Assembly: GCA_050084515.1 (NCBI GenBank)
Contig: CM114271.1
Coordinates: forward strand, 32,364,001-32,428,000
Length of the DNA: 64,000 nt
Reading direction: 5' to 3'
From: Blasia pusilla
Taxonomy: Eukaryota > Marchantiophyta > Marchantiopsida > Blasiales
The translations under genes and the position numbers were made by a program. The notes below the pieces were generated by a model. The model saw only the letters and a program-made list of their open reading frames with translations, did no database searches and was not told where the DNA came from. Positions 31,196 to 44,194 of this stretch are shown one piece after another (position 1 is the stretch's first letter; the number at the start of each line of letters is the position of its first letter).

Positions 31196-33287
31196 TTGCT
31201 TTGTGATGCTTTGAGAGTTTTAGCCGCTCGACGATGATCAAGTGTCGTACGGTGTGCCCATAATCGTATCACACCGCTAATTGCCGTGCCGTGCGGCTTG
31301 TGGCTACAACGCACCGTATTGATGGCGGAGCCGCACCATCATTGGAAGCAGAGGGTGTATTGCTATTGAGGAGGATATGCCGGTGAGTGTTGCATTCCAT
31401 TACCAAGTATCATTCTGTTTGTAGCCGTTCCATGCCGCTAATGCCGCACCGTATCGCTCGATCCACACCGCACATTGAGGAGATTTTAGTATCGTCTGTA
31501 TCAAAAGAGTACGACTTATTTCCTTGAGGAATTATCTTCACGACCAAGTTAGGGTCGAGATGCAGTTGTTGAAGAGCAACACAGACATTGTTCATGTTAC
31601 CAATTCTGGTCTTTTCCCCTATACGTGTGAAGGGAATTCCGAGTATTGGGGGATAGTGGGTTTCATCATTGATGTATGTGGTTCAAGGGACATAGATCGT
31701 GTAGGATATTCAAAGTTTAGGGTATATTCTATCGATGAGATAATAGAACAATAGTCAATTTGTCGCACCACGTGGCTTGTTGTCGTACAATACACGTCTT
31801 AGTGAAGTGAGAGGAGTGTAGATTGAGTGCCACATATATTTAGCTTGAGTGATTGAGGGATTACTCATGAGATTGAGAGTGATTGTATGAGAGGGGCAAA
31901 AGGGCCATCACGGCGTCTTTTTTGGGACTTTGAGAGGCAAGGTGGTGGACCAGAGAGTAGCTCTAGAGGTTTTACGCAGAATGGCGCGAGGTCTCGAGGG
32001 TCTCTATGTGAGGGAATACCTTGACCTTCTTCTGTGTCATCTCGATCCTTACTAGGCGCGAGAAACCAAAACTATCAACTAATAGATTAGAAGGGGAAAG
32101 AACTAGTGTGGGCATAGACAAGTTTATCAATGCAGCACCGCACATAGTGAGTGGTCATGCCGCCTAGGAGTACCGGGGTAGAGGACTGCGTAGGTTTTCG
32201 GGTGTTGTAGGTACGATAGAATTGCACTACTTCATTGTGGAAATTAGGAGTTGGTACGACTCGGAACAGGTTAGGAATTCTAGAGAGTTTAACTTGTTTA
32301 GAACATGGAATGGAATGTTCCAACACTTAGAAGGAGCATCCATGGACAATTAGTATGAGTTCTCCCAAAGGTATGCCCTTGAGATTGAGGCATGGAGACT
32401 CTACTATGACCCACACTATATGTCATGGACTGAGCCATGTCTAGACAAGGAAGAGGAACTAGGAGAGGCTACATCCTCTTCCACCAGTGATATGTTAGGA
32501 GGGATAACTCAAACTGGAGCAATTGCAACGTCGAGTAGGATTTATCCTAGGTTCAACCCCGTGGTTGAGTTCTTTGTGGAATTATGGACGAACTACCAAG
32601 GGAAAAGGACTGAGAAGTTACGAAGCATCCATGACTTCCATAGGAGCATGGGTGAGAGTTTATTTGAGGCCTTCACTCGCTTGCGTCGGTTGATTAGCAT
32701 TACTCAAGGGATGACACAATCCTAGGCTTTCGAAGCATGGTACGCGATGCTGGACCAAGACCTGCGGAAATAGGTGAGGGATGCGATCTTGCTTATACGC
32801 ACCTCACCTACATTTAGAGATGTTTTTGAGATCAGACGCTGATTGACCACTGCACCACTTTGCGAGATAATGTTGAGGCGGATGGACTAGCGAAGAGGGT
32901 TGTGCAGATGGTGAAGAGAGGTTTATGCAAGTATGGCTTGTAGGGAGGTCACTTGGGAGATTGGGACCTCTAATTGCTATGGTTGGCGATGGAATACAGA
33001 TTCAGCAAGTAAGCCTCTTAGCATCTTTCTCACCATATTTGTTGCTTTATGGTCGAGAGCCAGATTTAACTATGGCCATTCATTGAGATGTTGATGTGTG
33101 GATGTGAGCATGTTCTAAGAGGATTGAGTTGTTTCGGAGAGTGATGCCCATGGAGTTTGAGAACTTGGCGATTGCGCAACATCGAGATACGTTCAGGTAT
33201 GCGACTATTCAGGGAGGTGATTATCGACCTACTATCCGGAGGTTTCATCAGGAAGACTATGCCTACTTGTAGCAGACGATATCCACG

Positions 33288-33545
33288 ATGTTGGATGTGA
33301 CTTTAGGGCGCACCATCTTGAAAGTGCATGAGGTTTTGCCATTTGGTGTCCTCTTATTGGAGGGGCATGATGGTATGGTTTGGAAGGATCATGTGCGTAA
33401 TTGTGCGTCATGTAACCTTCCTAACATTGACGGTACAGTTGATTTGAGCTTAGCAGTAGTTCAAGTAGGCTTGCGAAGTATGTTGTGTGGTTTCCCTCGT
33501 GGTGCAGCAACTATGCTAGACTGTGATGGATGTTTGAGAGATTGA
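33288..33545 (+). pseudogene. Integrase C-terminus and PHD extension in relic III
   Basis: TILKVHEVLPFGVLLLEGHD aligns without gaps to TILRVREVLASGALMLEGRD of the 11.4 kb copy, followed by the same VWKDHVRNC and the PHD Cys pattern. The wording has diverged while Cys spacing is kept, which argues that the PHD finger was under selection in the family before this copy died. Confidence 0.75.
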
Positions 33546-34369
33546 CATATGGCATGTTTGACGCCACCTCTTACTAGGGTTCCTCGGGGACGATGGGTGT
33601 GCCCAAGATATATATAGAGTAGGTAGTTATAGATTTTGACTTGTGTCTGTGATATGGATGACAATTAAGAAGACAACTAACGATAGGGCCACATGAGCAC
33701 CCGACCTTTTTGCTCTTAGCGTCCTAGAGATGTATGTCATGGTAGGTAGGGACAGATGGATATCTGGAGTTAGAGTGACCTAACCACCTATTAGGAGGAA
33801 GATTGGAGATATTTTGGTGCTTCTCGTCTCATTGTGTGGATTCCATAAGTTAGCATGGGATCGTGTGTGATTGTACATAGGTTCAGTGACAACAATATAT
33901 GTTATGTAGCTATGAGTATGCGCAAGACAACTATCACGTATTTTAGGATATATCAAGGAGATCTAGTAGGAAGCCTTTGCAAGTAGTGGAGGACAACCTC
34001 ATAAGGTCGAGGATGACTTGTTGAGGCCATGGGTAACCTAAGAGAGCAGGTTTTCTCTTCGTTTCGGCTCATTTGGAGCCATATAAAGAAACTTACTATT
34101 TTGGGCAAGTTTCCATATAGAGTATAGTTGACTTTCACTTTGGGAAATGGTCCTTGACCTGCTATTGCAGGTCAAGAGCTAAGGAGGTGACATATGACCA
34201 TAGTTTACCGTGGAGAGAGCTTGGAAGAGGGAAGGGGGTATGTATACCTGCAAAGAGAGAGCTTGAGAGATCATTGTCTCGTTGTTGAACCTCTTGGCAT
34301 GAGGCGGCGGAGCTATGGTCCTCCTTGGCTTGTACCCCAAGCCTCTCATTAGGAGAGTGAGTTTGGTTT

Positions 34370-34389
34370 GAGAGAGAGAGAGAGAGAGC
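34370..34389. repeat. GA microsatellite
   Basis: About ten GA units inside the terminal repeat of relic III. Confidence 0.9.
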
Positions 34390-34455
34390 ACAAATCATGT
34401 GTGATTGTATATGCATTCGGTGATAACAATGTATGTTGTGTAGCAATATGTATGC

Positions 34456-36195
34456 ACATGATATTGATGCTATAGTCCCTCTTTCAATAATGCTCAATTT
34501 TTTTCCACACTAAAAAATCACACATATACTTACCATAGTAAGCCCGTGCGATGCACAATTTTAAATTACCTCACATAATTAATTTTGAAGTGCCATTTTA
34601 AATTAGTTTCAAGTGATCTTTTTGCCTCCTAAAGCCAGCGATCCTATTTGCTGAAAGTTCCAAGTGTCAAGAACTTCAAGAGGGGAGTTTGCAAAATGAA
34701 AGGGCACTCCCTAATAATAATATAGATATAGATGGAGAGACACGTATCATGAAAGGAGGTAATTGCTGGAAAGCATCGAGATAATCCTCCCTTAGAGCCT
34801 GATCCCATGGACACGCCCACAGGTCGTAGGGACCTTCATTCCTATGTCCAAACTAGTTTTCTGTTGGATATAGTGATGAAACGCACCCGTCCCTAATAAC
34901 TACATCTGGTTATAGTCGGGTCAAGGTCGCCAGGATGATGGGCCATTTTTACGGCCAAAAGTTCTGGCCGCAAAAAAATCTGGCGATCCTCTATGGTTGC
35001 CGGTTCATGGGGTGCATGGGATCTGGCCTGAGTAGTATAGGTTTAGGGTGTTGAAAATTGAATGCTGAAATCGTTCAAGTATGTGTCCAACTCGGAAAGC
35101 TTTCCACAAAGTCCCCTACTCGACTTCTCCGGCGACAAAGAATAATTCAAATTAGATCTCTAGTTTCCCAAAAATAAACAACCAGGAAAATTGTCGAATT
35201 TGGGTTTATATCCTCGAAAATGCCGTGCCGGAAATGTCTGTCCGAAAATATCCAACCGATAAATTCTCCTGCCGAAATTTTCACAGTAGAAATAAAAGTA
35301 ATAATCAATTGGAATTTATAATAGGAAATATAGGAATGAACGTCTCCGATCATCTGCAAAGATCACAGGAACACATGCCGGCCCGACATTGGCAGCGGGA
35401 ACCGTTGTCGTCACGGCATCCGACGGGAGCCTCACGTCGTGCGTGCCGCCGGGAGCCCGCCCGTAAGGGCTCTGAGTGACATCCCCCTTCGTCCGCCTGG
35501 ACAACAAGTACTACCCGACGACCAACATAAGAAGTTCACGGTACAATAATCTAGCTGTGGAGTTGGTGCGACTACAAGTAAACTAGGTGCCGGGTCCGAA
35601 TCGCATTGACTCCTACGGGACGGTGACACACAGTAACGTCCCCAACAACCACGAGTGCGCGCGTGGTAATCTACTTCAAGAAAATAATACCGTAACCATT
35701 AGTCGAGTGTCCACGACAACCGACTCTTCGCTGCTCTCCACTGGGCCCGCTACCGGCGAGTACGTGGCGACAAGGAACATTGCCTCGGGTCCAACAGATC
35801 CCATCCTTAGGCCCACCAGGTAATGACCGGCCATCCTTCGCTGGGGACGTGTGCCGGCGATTGCCGCGGGTCCACTGGCCCCTGCATATTCTTCCTGAAT
35901 CCTTATGCGCTTTGGATCTACCGGGGAATGACTAGCCGTCGGGAACCCGAGAACCATGCCGGTAATTTCACACCTGGTACATGAGCGAGTCTAGCAATCG
36001 GGGCTGAACGGAGGGTCGACCCTGTAATGCCTGCATGCGTCTTGCTGGCGGGGACGTACGCTGAATCATTCGTTGGGCTGTAAGAGTCGGGACTTGGGCG
36101 TGTAAGCTAGTCCCAGTACTCTATTTATAGCAGGTGGAGTCCGCTAATAACAAGTCTCTCGTGAGGTGGTGTGAGAAGTTGAGTTGTGAATAGAC
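34456..36195. other. No recognised gene; GC-rich block 35,360-36,195
   Basis: 34,460-35,340 is AT-rich without features. 35,360-36,195 is clearly richer in G and C and CpG, with no conserved ORF, and ends in TATTTATAG (about 36,122), a possible TATA box. It may be an unrelated insertion or an old promoter island; I see nothing decisive. Confidence 0.4.
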
Positions 36196-36312
36196 CTCGG
36201 GGCCGGTTCCGGCCTCTTGAGGTCTATTTTTTGGTCTCCATCCCCCCCTCTTTTGTATCGTGAATCGTGATGGGTTTCCCATCCTTTTTCTACATATATA
36301 TTTTATTTCATT
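36196..36312 (+). mobile_element. 3' tail of the non-LTR retrotransposon, severely 5'-truncated
   Basis: About 117 bp matching 55,240-55,350, the 3' untranslated end of the element at 52-55 kb (shared ctcttttgtatcgtg, gatgggtttcccatcc, tttttctacatatata). It starts with the hairpin region and ends in the TA-rich tail followed by ttttattt. Tail-only copies are typical of target-primed reverse transcription that stops early. Confidence 0.8.
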
Positions 36313-37906
36313 TAAGAAGTTGACAGCATGAGAACTTCCAGAATAGTGGACCAGGGGTGTGAGATAGGTTTCTATTCGAGGGTCCGGGTAGGGTAGGCCG
36401 GAGTAGCCTAGTGTCGTTCGACTCTCCGACCTTGCCGTCCATATTACCGAGTCGACGACTGTATAACTAGGGGTACGACTGTCGGTCGACGCGGCAGTCG
36501 GCGGGACGGACCAAATGTAGAGCTTCCTCTCTAAAGTAAGACCCGGTGCATGCAGGTGGTCCTCTTGTTTCAGCCGCCGATCTTGAGATGTGTGAAAGAT
36601 CATGGCAGGAGTCGGGCGAGGTTTTCGATGGTATTTTATCGATCGCAGGAAGAACATAAAATTGGTCGGTTTCATTTTGTGCCGATCGATTTCCAAGAGA
36701 TTCATTGTTTCCGATCACCTTACAAAAATTTATAAAAGAAATCCATCTTATAAGTATTCCAGGCATCCATCCGCCGTCAGATGACATTCCCCGATGAACT
36801 TTGGTGTGGAAGTTTTCGAACTTTCGGTCTACATTTGGCTTCGACGGCATCGGGCTATGGATATTCAGACAACTAACGTCAAGCTTTACCCGATCCGTCG
36901 GATGGTGGGATCAAGGCAGGAGAAGACCCTAAAGCGATCCAAACCCCCGTTTTGATGGAACTCCAAATTTAGCTCCCTCACGTCATCTGTGAGTATTCCC
37001 CGTCGGATCTGGACTTACATATCAACGCGAGGTTTGCGTCGAGTTGAGTTCCGTGACCGACTTCCGTAACCTAGAAACTCGGGTGGATCCAGGGCCCGAA
37101 TTCCTATCGATTAAGGGATGATTATTATTACCCTCTAATATTGGCATAAAACAAACAAATATAGTTCACTTGATGCAACTTAATTTTCTGGTTTGTAGTA
37201 TAGTTAATGTAACTTGATTTATTTATTTGTTCCTTAGTTCCAGTCTTTCCTGTCTATAGTTCCTTCCTGTCTAAAGGTAGAGGATGTTAAGACGTGGCTG
37301 TCGAACCGGCCACGGTAGTGATTCGCTAAGGGTCGGGGAATAGGTTGTCAGACTGAAGTTGACAGAGTCCACGAGTGCATTTGGCGCTGCGCTACCGTTC
37401 ACAGGGCGTTTATAGAGTCTTCGAGTGAGTCACACAAATGCTATGCCACTCCATTTGAGTCGAGGTGCCTCACAGCAGCGGCACTGGAGTGGACACATAA
37501 GTACAGTATCGCGTCGAGTATCGGGGGCAGGGAATTGTGCAGCGAGTACATCGCGTCACAGTCGTCGTGTCGTCAGCTCCAACAGTAGGTTTCTTCCCTC
37601 CTTTCTGGGTATAATTGCCCGGGCCAACTGCCTGTGGTAGCGGCACTCGATAGGGCCACGGGACTGCTGCAGAAAAGAGTCTCATCCCGATACGAGAGTT
37701 CTTCCCCTGCACTTTTGTGGATTCAATTATTTCTCACTCTTCATCTCAACGCTCTGTGAAGTCTTCTCGAGACCAGCTCGTATTATTTCATTGGCTGTCA
37801 TCCGCGCTCTCGAGGTTGTTTCGCTGGGTGTGGTAAGAGCGGAGAACCGCCACTGCTTCGAATTCGTGACTCGTGTGGCAGTTTTAGTGGCAATCTGACT
37901 CGAGAA
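36313..37906. other. Upstream region of the first reductase gene; no gene
   Basis: Only short shadow ORFs. The last 200 bp before 37,907 presumably hold the promoter and 5' leader; no clear TATA box stands out. Confidence 0.45.
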
Positions 37907-39974
37907 ATGGTGCACGAGGAGAAGAAAGTGGCCGTCTTAGGTACCTATGGACTGGTCGGGCAATGGCTAGTCCGGAAATTGCTTGAGCGAGGATACGTCG
38001 TGCACTCCGCCATCGGCGGCTCTCCCAGTAAGCTCTTCGTCCTCTGTGTCTGTTTCTGGAATACGCGTTTACTTGTGTTTTCTCCCACCGCTGCAAACGC
38101 TGCGTCTAAAGATTTCATACCGAATCTCGGGATTCTAAGATTATAATTAGCAAGTCTTCACAACCATCACCGGAAACTGGTTCATGAAGTAAGGGGAAGG
38201 CTAACACCTTCAGGATTCGTCGCTACTGTTCCACTGAAGGATGTTGAAGGTGCATAGCAACGATGTGAGACATACCTTGACGATATGTCTCACATCGTGC
38301 CAGGCCCTACTCTTCTGTGCGAATGTAGTTGTCTTTGCTCGAGTTTTCCTTCAAGGATGAATTTCCCATCGTTTGCTGGCCGTGTGGTGAATTCTTCTGG
38401 CAGTAACTCGGAAAGTGCAATTGACCGTCATCTAGATGTGGTCGAGATTGTGGACTAGCTGACGAGAAAAAAAAGTTTGCAGAACTTAGTAGTTTTTTTG
38501 TGGGGGTGCAGAGGAAGCGTCGGAAATGATGAAAATGCCGGGCGCTGAGAGGAGGTTGCATCTGTTCCTGAGGGATCTTCTGGACTACGCAAACATTGCC
38601 AACGTGATGGATGGATGCTCTGCGGTGTTTTTGACGATTTCCCCTTGCGATTTTCTCAACGGCCTACCAGACTATCCTGTGAGTCTCGAATCCTTGTCTT
38701 TCCTCGTAACTCTTTGCATAAAGAAGAGCTGAAGTCCAATGTATCCGTCTCGAAAATTGAGGACAGTGTTGAAGTATAGACTGAAAAATACCTGGACCAT
38801 GATCCAGGCTGAGGCCGTGGATGCAGAGGTGCGAGGAACTCTTAACGTCGTAGAAGCGTGTGCGAACACACCTTCAGTCAAGCGCCTTCTGATTACCTCT
38901 TCGGCGTCAGCGGTGGTGTTCGACACAACTGTGAGGGGCGACAAGTCCGTGGATGAGCGCAGCTGGAGCAATCTGGACTTCCTCCGGAAAAACAAAGTAA
39001 GATTACTTAGGATGTTTGGACGTCACGCGCACTGTCTTTTGGGCTAATTTTGACGGTGATGTTAAGTTCATCCCGTAGAGCATGAGGTTAACCGCTCATT
39101 GACAGTCTGCCGGTGTCGACAGATATGGTCGGCGTTGGCGAAAACAGTGGCGGAGAAAGCAGCCTGGTCATTGGCGCGCGATAGAGGGGTGGATCTCGTA
39201 GTCTTGAACCCAGCCATCGTCGTGGGTCCTAAGGCAAAATCCACTGGCCCCAACTCTATCTTCTCCCATTACTTAGGTAACTATAGACACCTTCAGTGGA
39301 TTTCAATGCACTTTCAATGCAGTGGATTTCCGAAGCAACCGGAAACTTGTTCTCGTGATCTCTATAGCGTATCCAGAAGCTAGCGCGTGGACTTGTGGCA
39401 CTCACGAAGCCCTTGGGATCGTTGTGGTGTCTGCAGAAGGACAGCACAGCGGAGTGCTGGCTTTCGCGCACGCTGATGCTGTGGCTGACGCTCACATCGT
39501 AGCGCTGGAAACCTCCGAGGCTAGAGGTCGCTATCTTTGCTTCGAGCGCTTGCTTAAAGATGATGAGGTGCTTCAATTCTTGAAGAGGTTCTACCCCAAT
39601 CAATCTGAATCCAGGTACGCAGATACATCAGCCTTGATGACGTCTTCCGGATTCTCAACTTCCGCAATACATCGTACCACCGCACAGCTTACACGTTGCC
39701 TCACTCACTGACAATCGTGGTACCGTGGCATTCTCAGGCTCCGAGAATCGTACACCCCAGTGTGCCTCGAGAACCAGAAACTTTTAAGACTTGGCGTGAG
39801 CTTCTGAACAAGATCTTCGACAGTGGCGTCTTCGTGAGTTTTTTTAATACAGAGAAGCTCAAAATCCTCGGAAGTTATTTCTCTCGAGCGCATGGAGTGA
39901 TGGAACACCTGTCTCATCGGCATTATGAGCACTTTGTATGTACAGTTAGTTTCAGGTCCGCTACCGTAAGTTGA
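37907..39974 (+). CDS. CCR-like/SNL6-like NAD(P)-dependent reductase, six exons (paralogue 1)
   Basis: Exons 37,907-38,027, 38,512-38,678, 38,808-38,996, 39,123-39,276, 39,437-39,614 and 39,824-39,974; all introns GT-AG and phases agree, giving 960 nt and 319 aa. It is a short-chain dehydrogenase of the extended type, related to cinnamoyl-CoA and dihydroflavonol reductases, which reduce phenylpropanoid substrates with NADPH in the cytosol. Residues 12-18 are GTYGLVG, an intact GxxGxxG cofactor loop. ARGTLNVVEAC-like and KRLLITSSASAVVF blocks follow, then VDERSWSNLDF. The YxxxK site reads S-A-L-A-K (Ser162, Lys166): Lys kept, Tyr absent. From memory, the SNL6-like branch of the family also lacks this Tyr. 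LAFAHADAVADAHIVALE and GRYLCFERLL complete the C-terminal part. Substrate unknown. No stop or frameshift, so probably functional. Confidence 0.8.
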
Positions 39975-42900
39975 AGTACAAACCGGCAGCAGCACCCAAA
40001 CTACGACTTGGACATAGATCAACTTGAAGTTATACATTGATAATCAGTCGATTTGAATATTGAATCCTGTATGGAGTCCGCCTCGGCAGTAGGTAGCGCA
40101 ATCCATCGACCTGGCAGAGTAGTTCAGAGTAATAGAAACAGATTGAGCAGCAGTGTTGCCAATTTTTATAAGACAGCCTCGCCTTGTCTTTTCCTCGGGA
40201 GTAATTTGTATGTAGAGAAGAGTCATTGTGATCATCCGGCCTCTTACCTCACCGCATGCGAATCATCAGCGGTTAAATGTACCCGAAAATCTCCCGAACT
40301 ACGAATTTCAACTCTGACGGGGTCATCGTCAATTTGGATATTCAGAGATGTAATTCTCACACGCGATGAAAAGTCGGAACGATTAAAGATTATACCAACC
40401 GCGCGGAAGTAAAAGAAAGTCTTTGATTACTTACTGTTTCTTCGGACTTTGCGCCTAATTTATGTCCCAAAAGTCCTGACTGAGTGCTTTCGGAGTATTC
40501 TCCTCAATTACCTTCACAATCTCTCCTTGGTGCTGAGCTCATAGAGTGCTTCTGGGTGAACATGAGTTGAAGTTTACCCGTGGCACTCCCAGATTCAACG
40601 TCTGATGGCATTAAAAGTTCGGAATAATATCGACTCTGAAATGTTGACGAGATTCGAATTGAGGTTGCGATATGAGCTGGGCCCATGTGGGACTCCCATG
40701 GACCTTTTCTTCTTTTCGTATCAAGGGGACATAGTCATTATGCGTCACCAGGTGACAGGGCCCGCAAGCTTTTGGCCCTTGCATTTTAAGACAGTTCTTT
40801 AGACATATGTAGTCCAGCATAAAAGTGAATTCATCAAAATTGAAGAAAAATTTCGAGTTCTTATCCAGCCCTGAGGAATGTCGGAGCTTTCCGCCACGTT
40901 GTACTTTCATGGACGAGAAGAATGCGAGGGAAGAGGGAATTGGTACCCACCAAGTAGTGCTTGAGCTGGCCTTGCGTCCTTCGACCTTACTCTCTAGTTG
41001 GACGGTGCTGGAGCTGTTGGAAGGATCGTGTACAGGAGGAGGACATTTTCACGTACTTAACAAACACTGTCACTGTGATCGCACGAATCTTCCACAAACC
41101 GACTGAAGAACTTCCTATAATACCAACTTTCTATCACAGGTGGGAATGATGATTGATTGGGCCCCCACTAGACGTCGCGTGCTAGCACCGGGTAATGAAT
41201 CGTGGGTTGTCTAAACCCGACGAACGGGTGTGGGACTACTAGCTTAGGTAGTACTTTCTGCGCACGTTGCGACTTTCTTTGTTGCGAGTTTCGCAGTCTG
41301 CCGAAGTGACCACGCAGCGACTGCAGGATTGAGGGGCGTTGAAGACGGTAGATTTGCACTCCGCGACAAATTTCTTGTTGTTGAATCCGTGACAGACAGT
41401 GTCAGCTCAACACTGGCCGCTCTTTTCTAGGGCTATCGTTTTATAGATTTGTGCGCGCGTCTCAGTTGGTAGCATGACAATCTCCTCAATCTGAAGTCGA
41501 AGTCATTGTTGACTCGCGATTCTCCTTCTTTCTTGGATGAGCGACAGAAAAGGCAAGCTAGAGGAACAAAGGATTCGAGAAGTAGCACTTCGAAGTTCGA
41601 AGTGGTCTCCTCTAAAATACCATGGCTTAAGGGATGAAACTACTTGCCGCCCCTACCCATTTTCCTACAGCAGAGCCGAGATAGAGCTGAGAATATGGAC
41701 GAACGAATGAACGGGATCTCCTGTCGATCCCGCTGAATCACTCCTGAAGTTACAAGGCATCCAGAGTCGCCGGTAGTCTATAGTATTTTATACCATACTG
41801 TCACCGGTGACGGGGCGTTGTCCAAACAAATAGAGCACCCGTTTCCAGGGTCGGGGAGTTTTTCCGTGACAACCGGTACATTTCCGGTCTCTACAAACCC
41901 GACCGGAAATTTTCGAAGTTTTCCTCATTCCAGCCGGCTAAACAGATATTAATACAAAGGACACCCTCCCTGAACCCTCGGTTTTTGGCCGGTAAGTGAC
42001 AACCTGAATCGAAATTTTCAAATTCTGCCGGCCAGCTCAACACGTAACCCCGGTTCTCCCCGGACATTGCCCGTTTGTACGAGAGGCCAGGTCGGCGCGT
42101 ATCACGGTGCAATGATTGCACTTTCCGCTGGTCTAAAGGTAAGGACAAGATCGTCAAGCACCTCGCAAACTGAAGGGTGGAAGGGCGTGTCCTCATGGAT
42201 ACCGCAACGAAAGGTCGCATAGTCCTATGCCCAGGGTCATGTACTTTTCCCGGCAAGTCTGATGGTATCGCAGGCGCTTTCACCGGCATCCAGGCAAGAT
42301 TTGTCGGCTTCCGATGTTTGAATTTTGTGAGGTATAGTATCTTAAACGAACCACTTCCATCCCTACTAACATAAACGAATCACTTCCATCCACTAACGAT
42401 GGAAACATTATCCTCCACTTCCTGGAGCATGTGCTTCAATGTGGAAGTTTCTCTCCTCACGCTTAGACCAGCACCACAAACACATTCTCTACGACGATTT
42501 TGCACATTCCAACCCATGGCAACAAATAAAGAATCCATTGAGTCCAATTGGAAAGGGGCAAACTTCCTCTCTCTCCCACAAACAAAGAGATTTTGAGAGC
42601 TAAATCAGCAAGAATCTCTCTCTCTTTGGCCAATTCTACGGTGGAGAAGTTCTACAATCCACCGTAAATTTTCCATTCTCCGGGCTAACTTTTCCGAGTT
42701 CTCGTCTCGGTCTCTCATCAAGCTTAACCTTCCTAGCTTCGTGGTTTACAACACAAGCAAGTCTTGAAAGACTTGGGACAGACTCTCTCGTCGGATCAGG
42801 AACCTCAAACGGCGTTTCATGCCTGGCGGTTCCAACTGTCCAATGGACATCCAATGAGTCCCTGACCGAGACTCACACAAAATGAATCACAGGTCGGAAT

Positions 42901-44194
42901 CCAAGTGTGACGTACAAAGTCCACTCCCTTGGATGAGGTTTGGGTTTCGAGTTCCGACGCCAAACTCCCGTTCCATCCCGTGCCCTTGAGACACCGTTTG
43001 GTGCTCAAAGTGGGGTTTGTGTTCCAAGAAATCTTGGAGAGACTCCCCCTTATTATTACTTCTGGGGATCTCCGGGGTTCCCCTAACTTTAGGGAAAGAG
43101 AGTCAGGCCCCTCAAATTGGCCCTCAACCCGATTGCTCTCACAATTATTTTTGGCCAATATCTCACCATGTACTTATGCATTTGCTGAGATATTTCATGC
43201 ATTGGAAGTGTCTCAAGATAAGCTTTCCAACACGTCTTTATTTGTTCCAAACTCATCTTGAAACTAAATGTTATGGTCCAAAACGCTAGTCGTGTTCCAA
43301 AACTGATTCTCACCTCTTTGGCAACCAACCTTCCAAGACTCAACTCATCTAAAGTCTTGGTTCGCGTTTGGTCTAAGTTTCCTGGTCGCAACCACTAACG
43401 CATGAAACGCACAACTTTGTTTTGCGTTTCGTCTCTTGGACTTTTCCAAGAGACCTTCCAAACGCCTCTCCAAAGCGCGATCATTGTAGCGTGATTCGAC
43501 TAGAGTTCCGATGTTCTGCTTGGCCCCTATTTGGTGTTCATTTGATTATGAGGGTCGTGACAGCTAATCTCCATCTCATTACGACTCTAGACTTATTGAT
43601 AATGTAAATTAGTCTGGAATCAAAGTGTACAAGATCATCGATACTAAGTTTTTTCAAAGTGAGTAGAAAGTTAGCTAGGTTTGATCCCAAAATTTGAGGA
43701 TCCTTTTAATGTGAACTGGCCTTTGATATATGTCACATCTTAGGGTTCTATTTCCTTGACGACATAGAGGGTTAGGCATGGTTGCACAAAAACGGACAAG
43801 TCCTTCCTTACGACAGACATGGACGGACAAGTTTGGACATATCCAAACTTCGTTCCAAGAGGTGGGACCCACACTTCTAGTCCATGATGGAAGACAAGGC
43901 AAGAATAAGAGGAGCAATGAGGGATGAGGGAGTGGAGGTAGAGGGAGGAAGAAATGGGGGAGTATGGAACACAAAGGCAAGTAAGGGGAATGAGAAAGGA
44001 GGAAAAGGTGGGGCCCATACGGACAAGTCCTTCCATAGGACGGACATAAGTCCATGGACACGGACTTTGTCCACATGCAACCTTGGGATTCATGCGGTTG
44101 TTTGGGTATAACTTTGTCATGAGATGTCCAATGAGGTTGGAGACACTTCTATTGTGTCGAGACTGTCATTTGTGGCGATTTCTCTTGACTATTT
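39975..44194. other. Long stretch without a recognised gene
   Basis: No conserved protein, tRNA or transposon end was recognised in 4.2 kb. 42,346-42,400 repeats acgaaccacttccatcc twice. 43,770-44,090 has two copies of acggacaagtccttcc and an outer ggttgca/tgcaacc pair, which could be a degraded short transposon but lacks convincing ends. Confidence 0.45.

Larger units (their letters stand above)
31196..34455 (+). mobile_element. Relic III: internally deleted gag-to-PHD derivative with split repeat end
   Basis: Leader 31,200-32,090 matches 44,260-45,020. Gag capsid is at 32,180-32,830. At about 32,960 it jumps straight into the integrase C-terminus, so protease, methyltransferase, RT, RNase H and the integrase core are deleted. 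33,288-33,545 plus the next codons hold the C-terminal fold and PHD-like extension (MLCGFPRGAATMLDCDGC, then HMACLTPP and RWVCPR). The first Cys is Ser and a stop replaces the Trp. After TTAGGAGGAAGA (about 33,790) come two related segments ending near 33,928 (GCGCAAGACA) and 34,455 (GCACATGATA), parallel to B1 and B2 of the intact element. Confidence 0.7.

Noticed and set aside
36121-36850. Minus-strand ORFs of 127-194 codons
   Set aside because: They run across the non-LTR tail and non-conserved sequence, with no domain or partner copy in frame.
42817-43391. Overlapping ORFs of 90-113 codons on both strands
   Set aside because: No conserved domain, splice signals or homology to other parts of the window.
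43770-44110. Possible MITE with ggttgca/tgcaacc ends and two acggacaagtccttcc copies
   Set aside because: The terminal pairs are only 7 bp, internal repeats are direct rather than inverted, and no target duplication was found.
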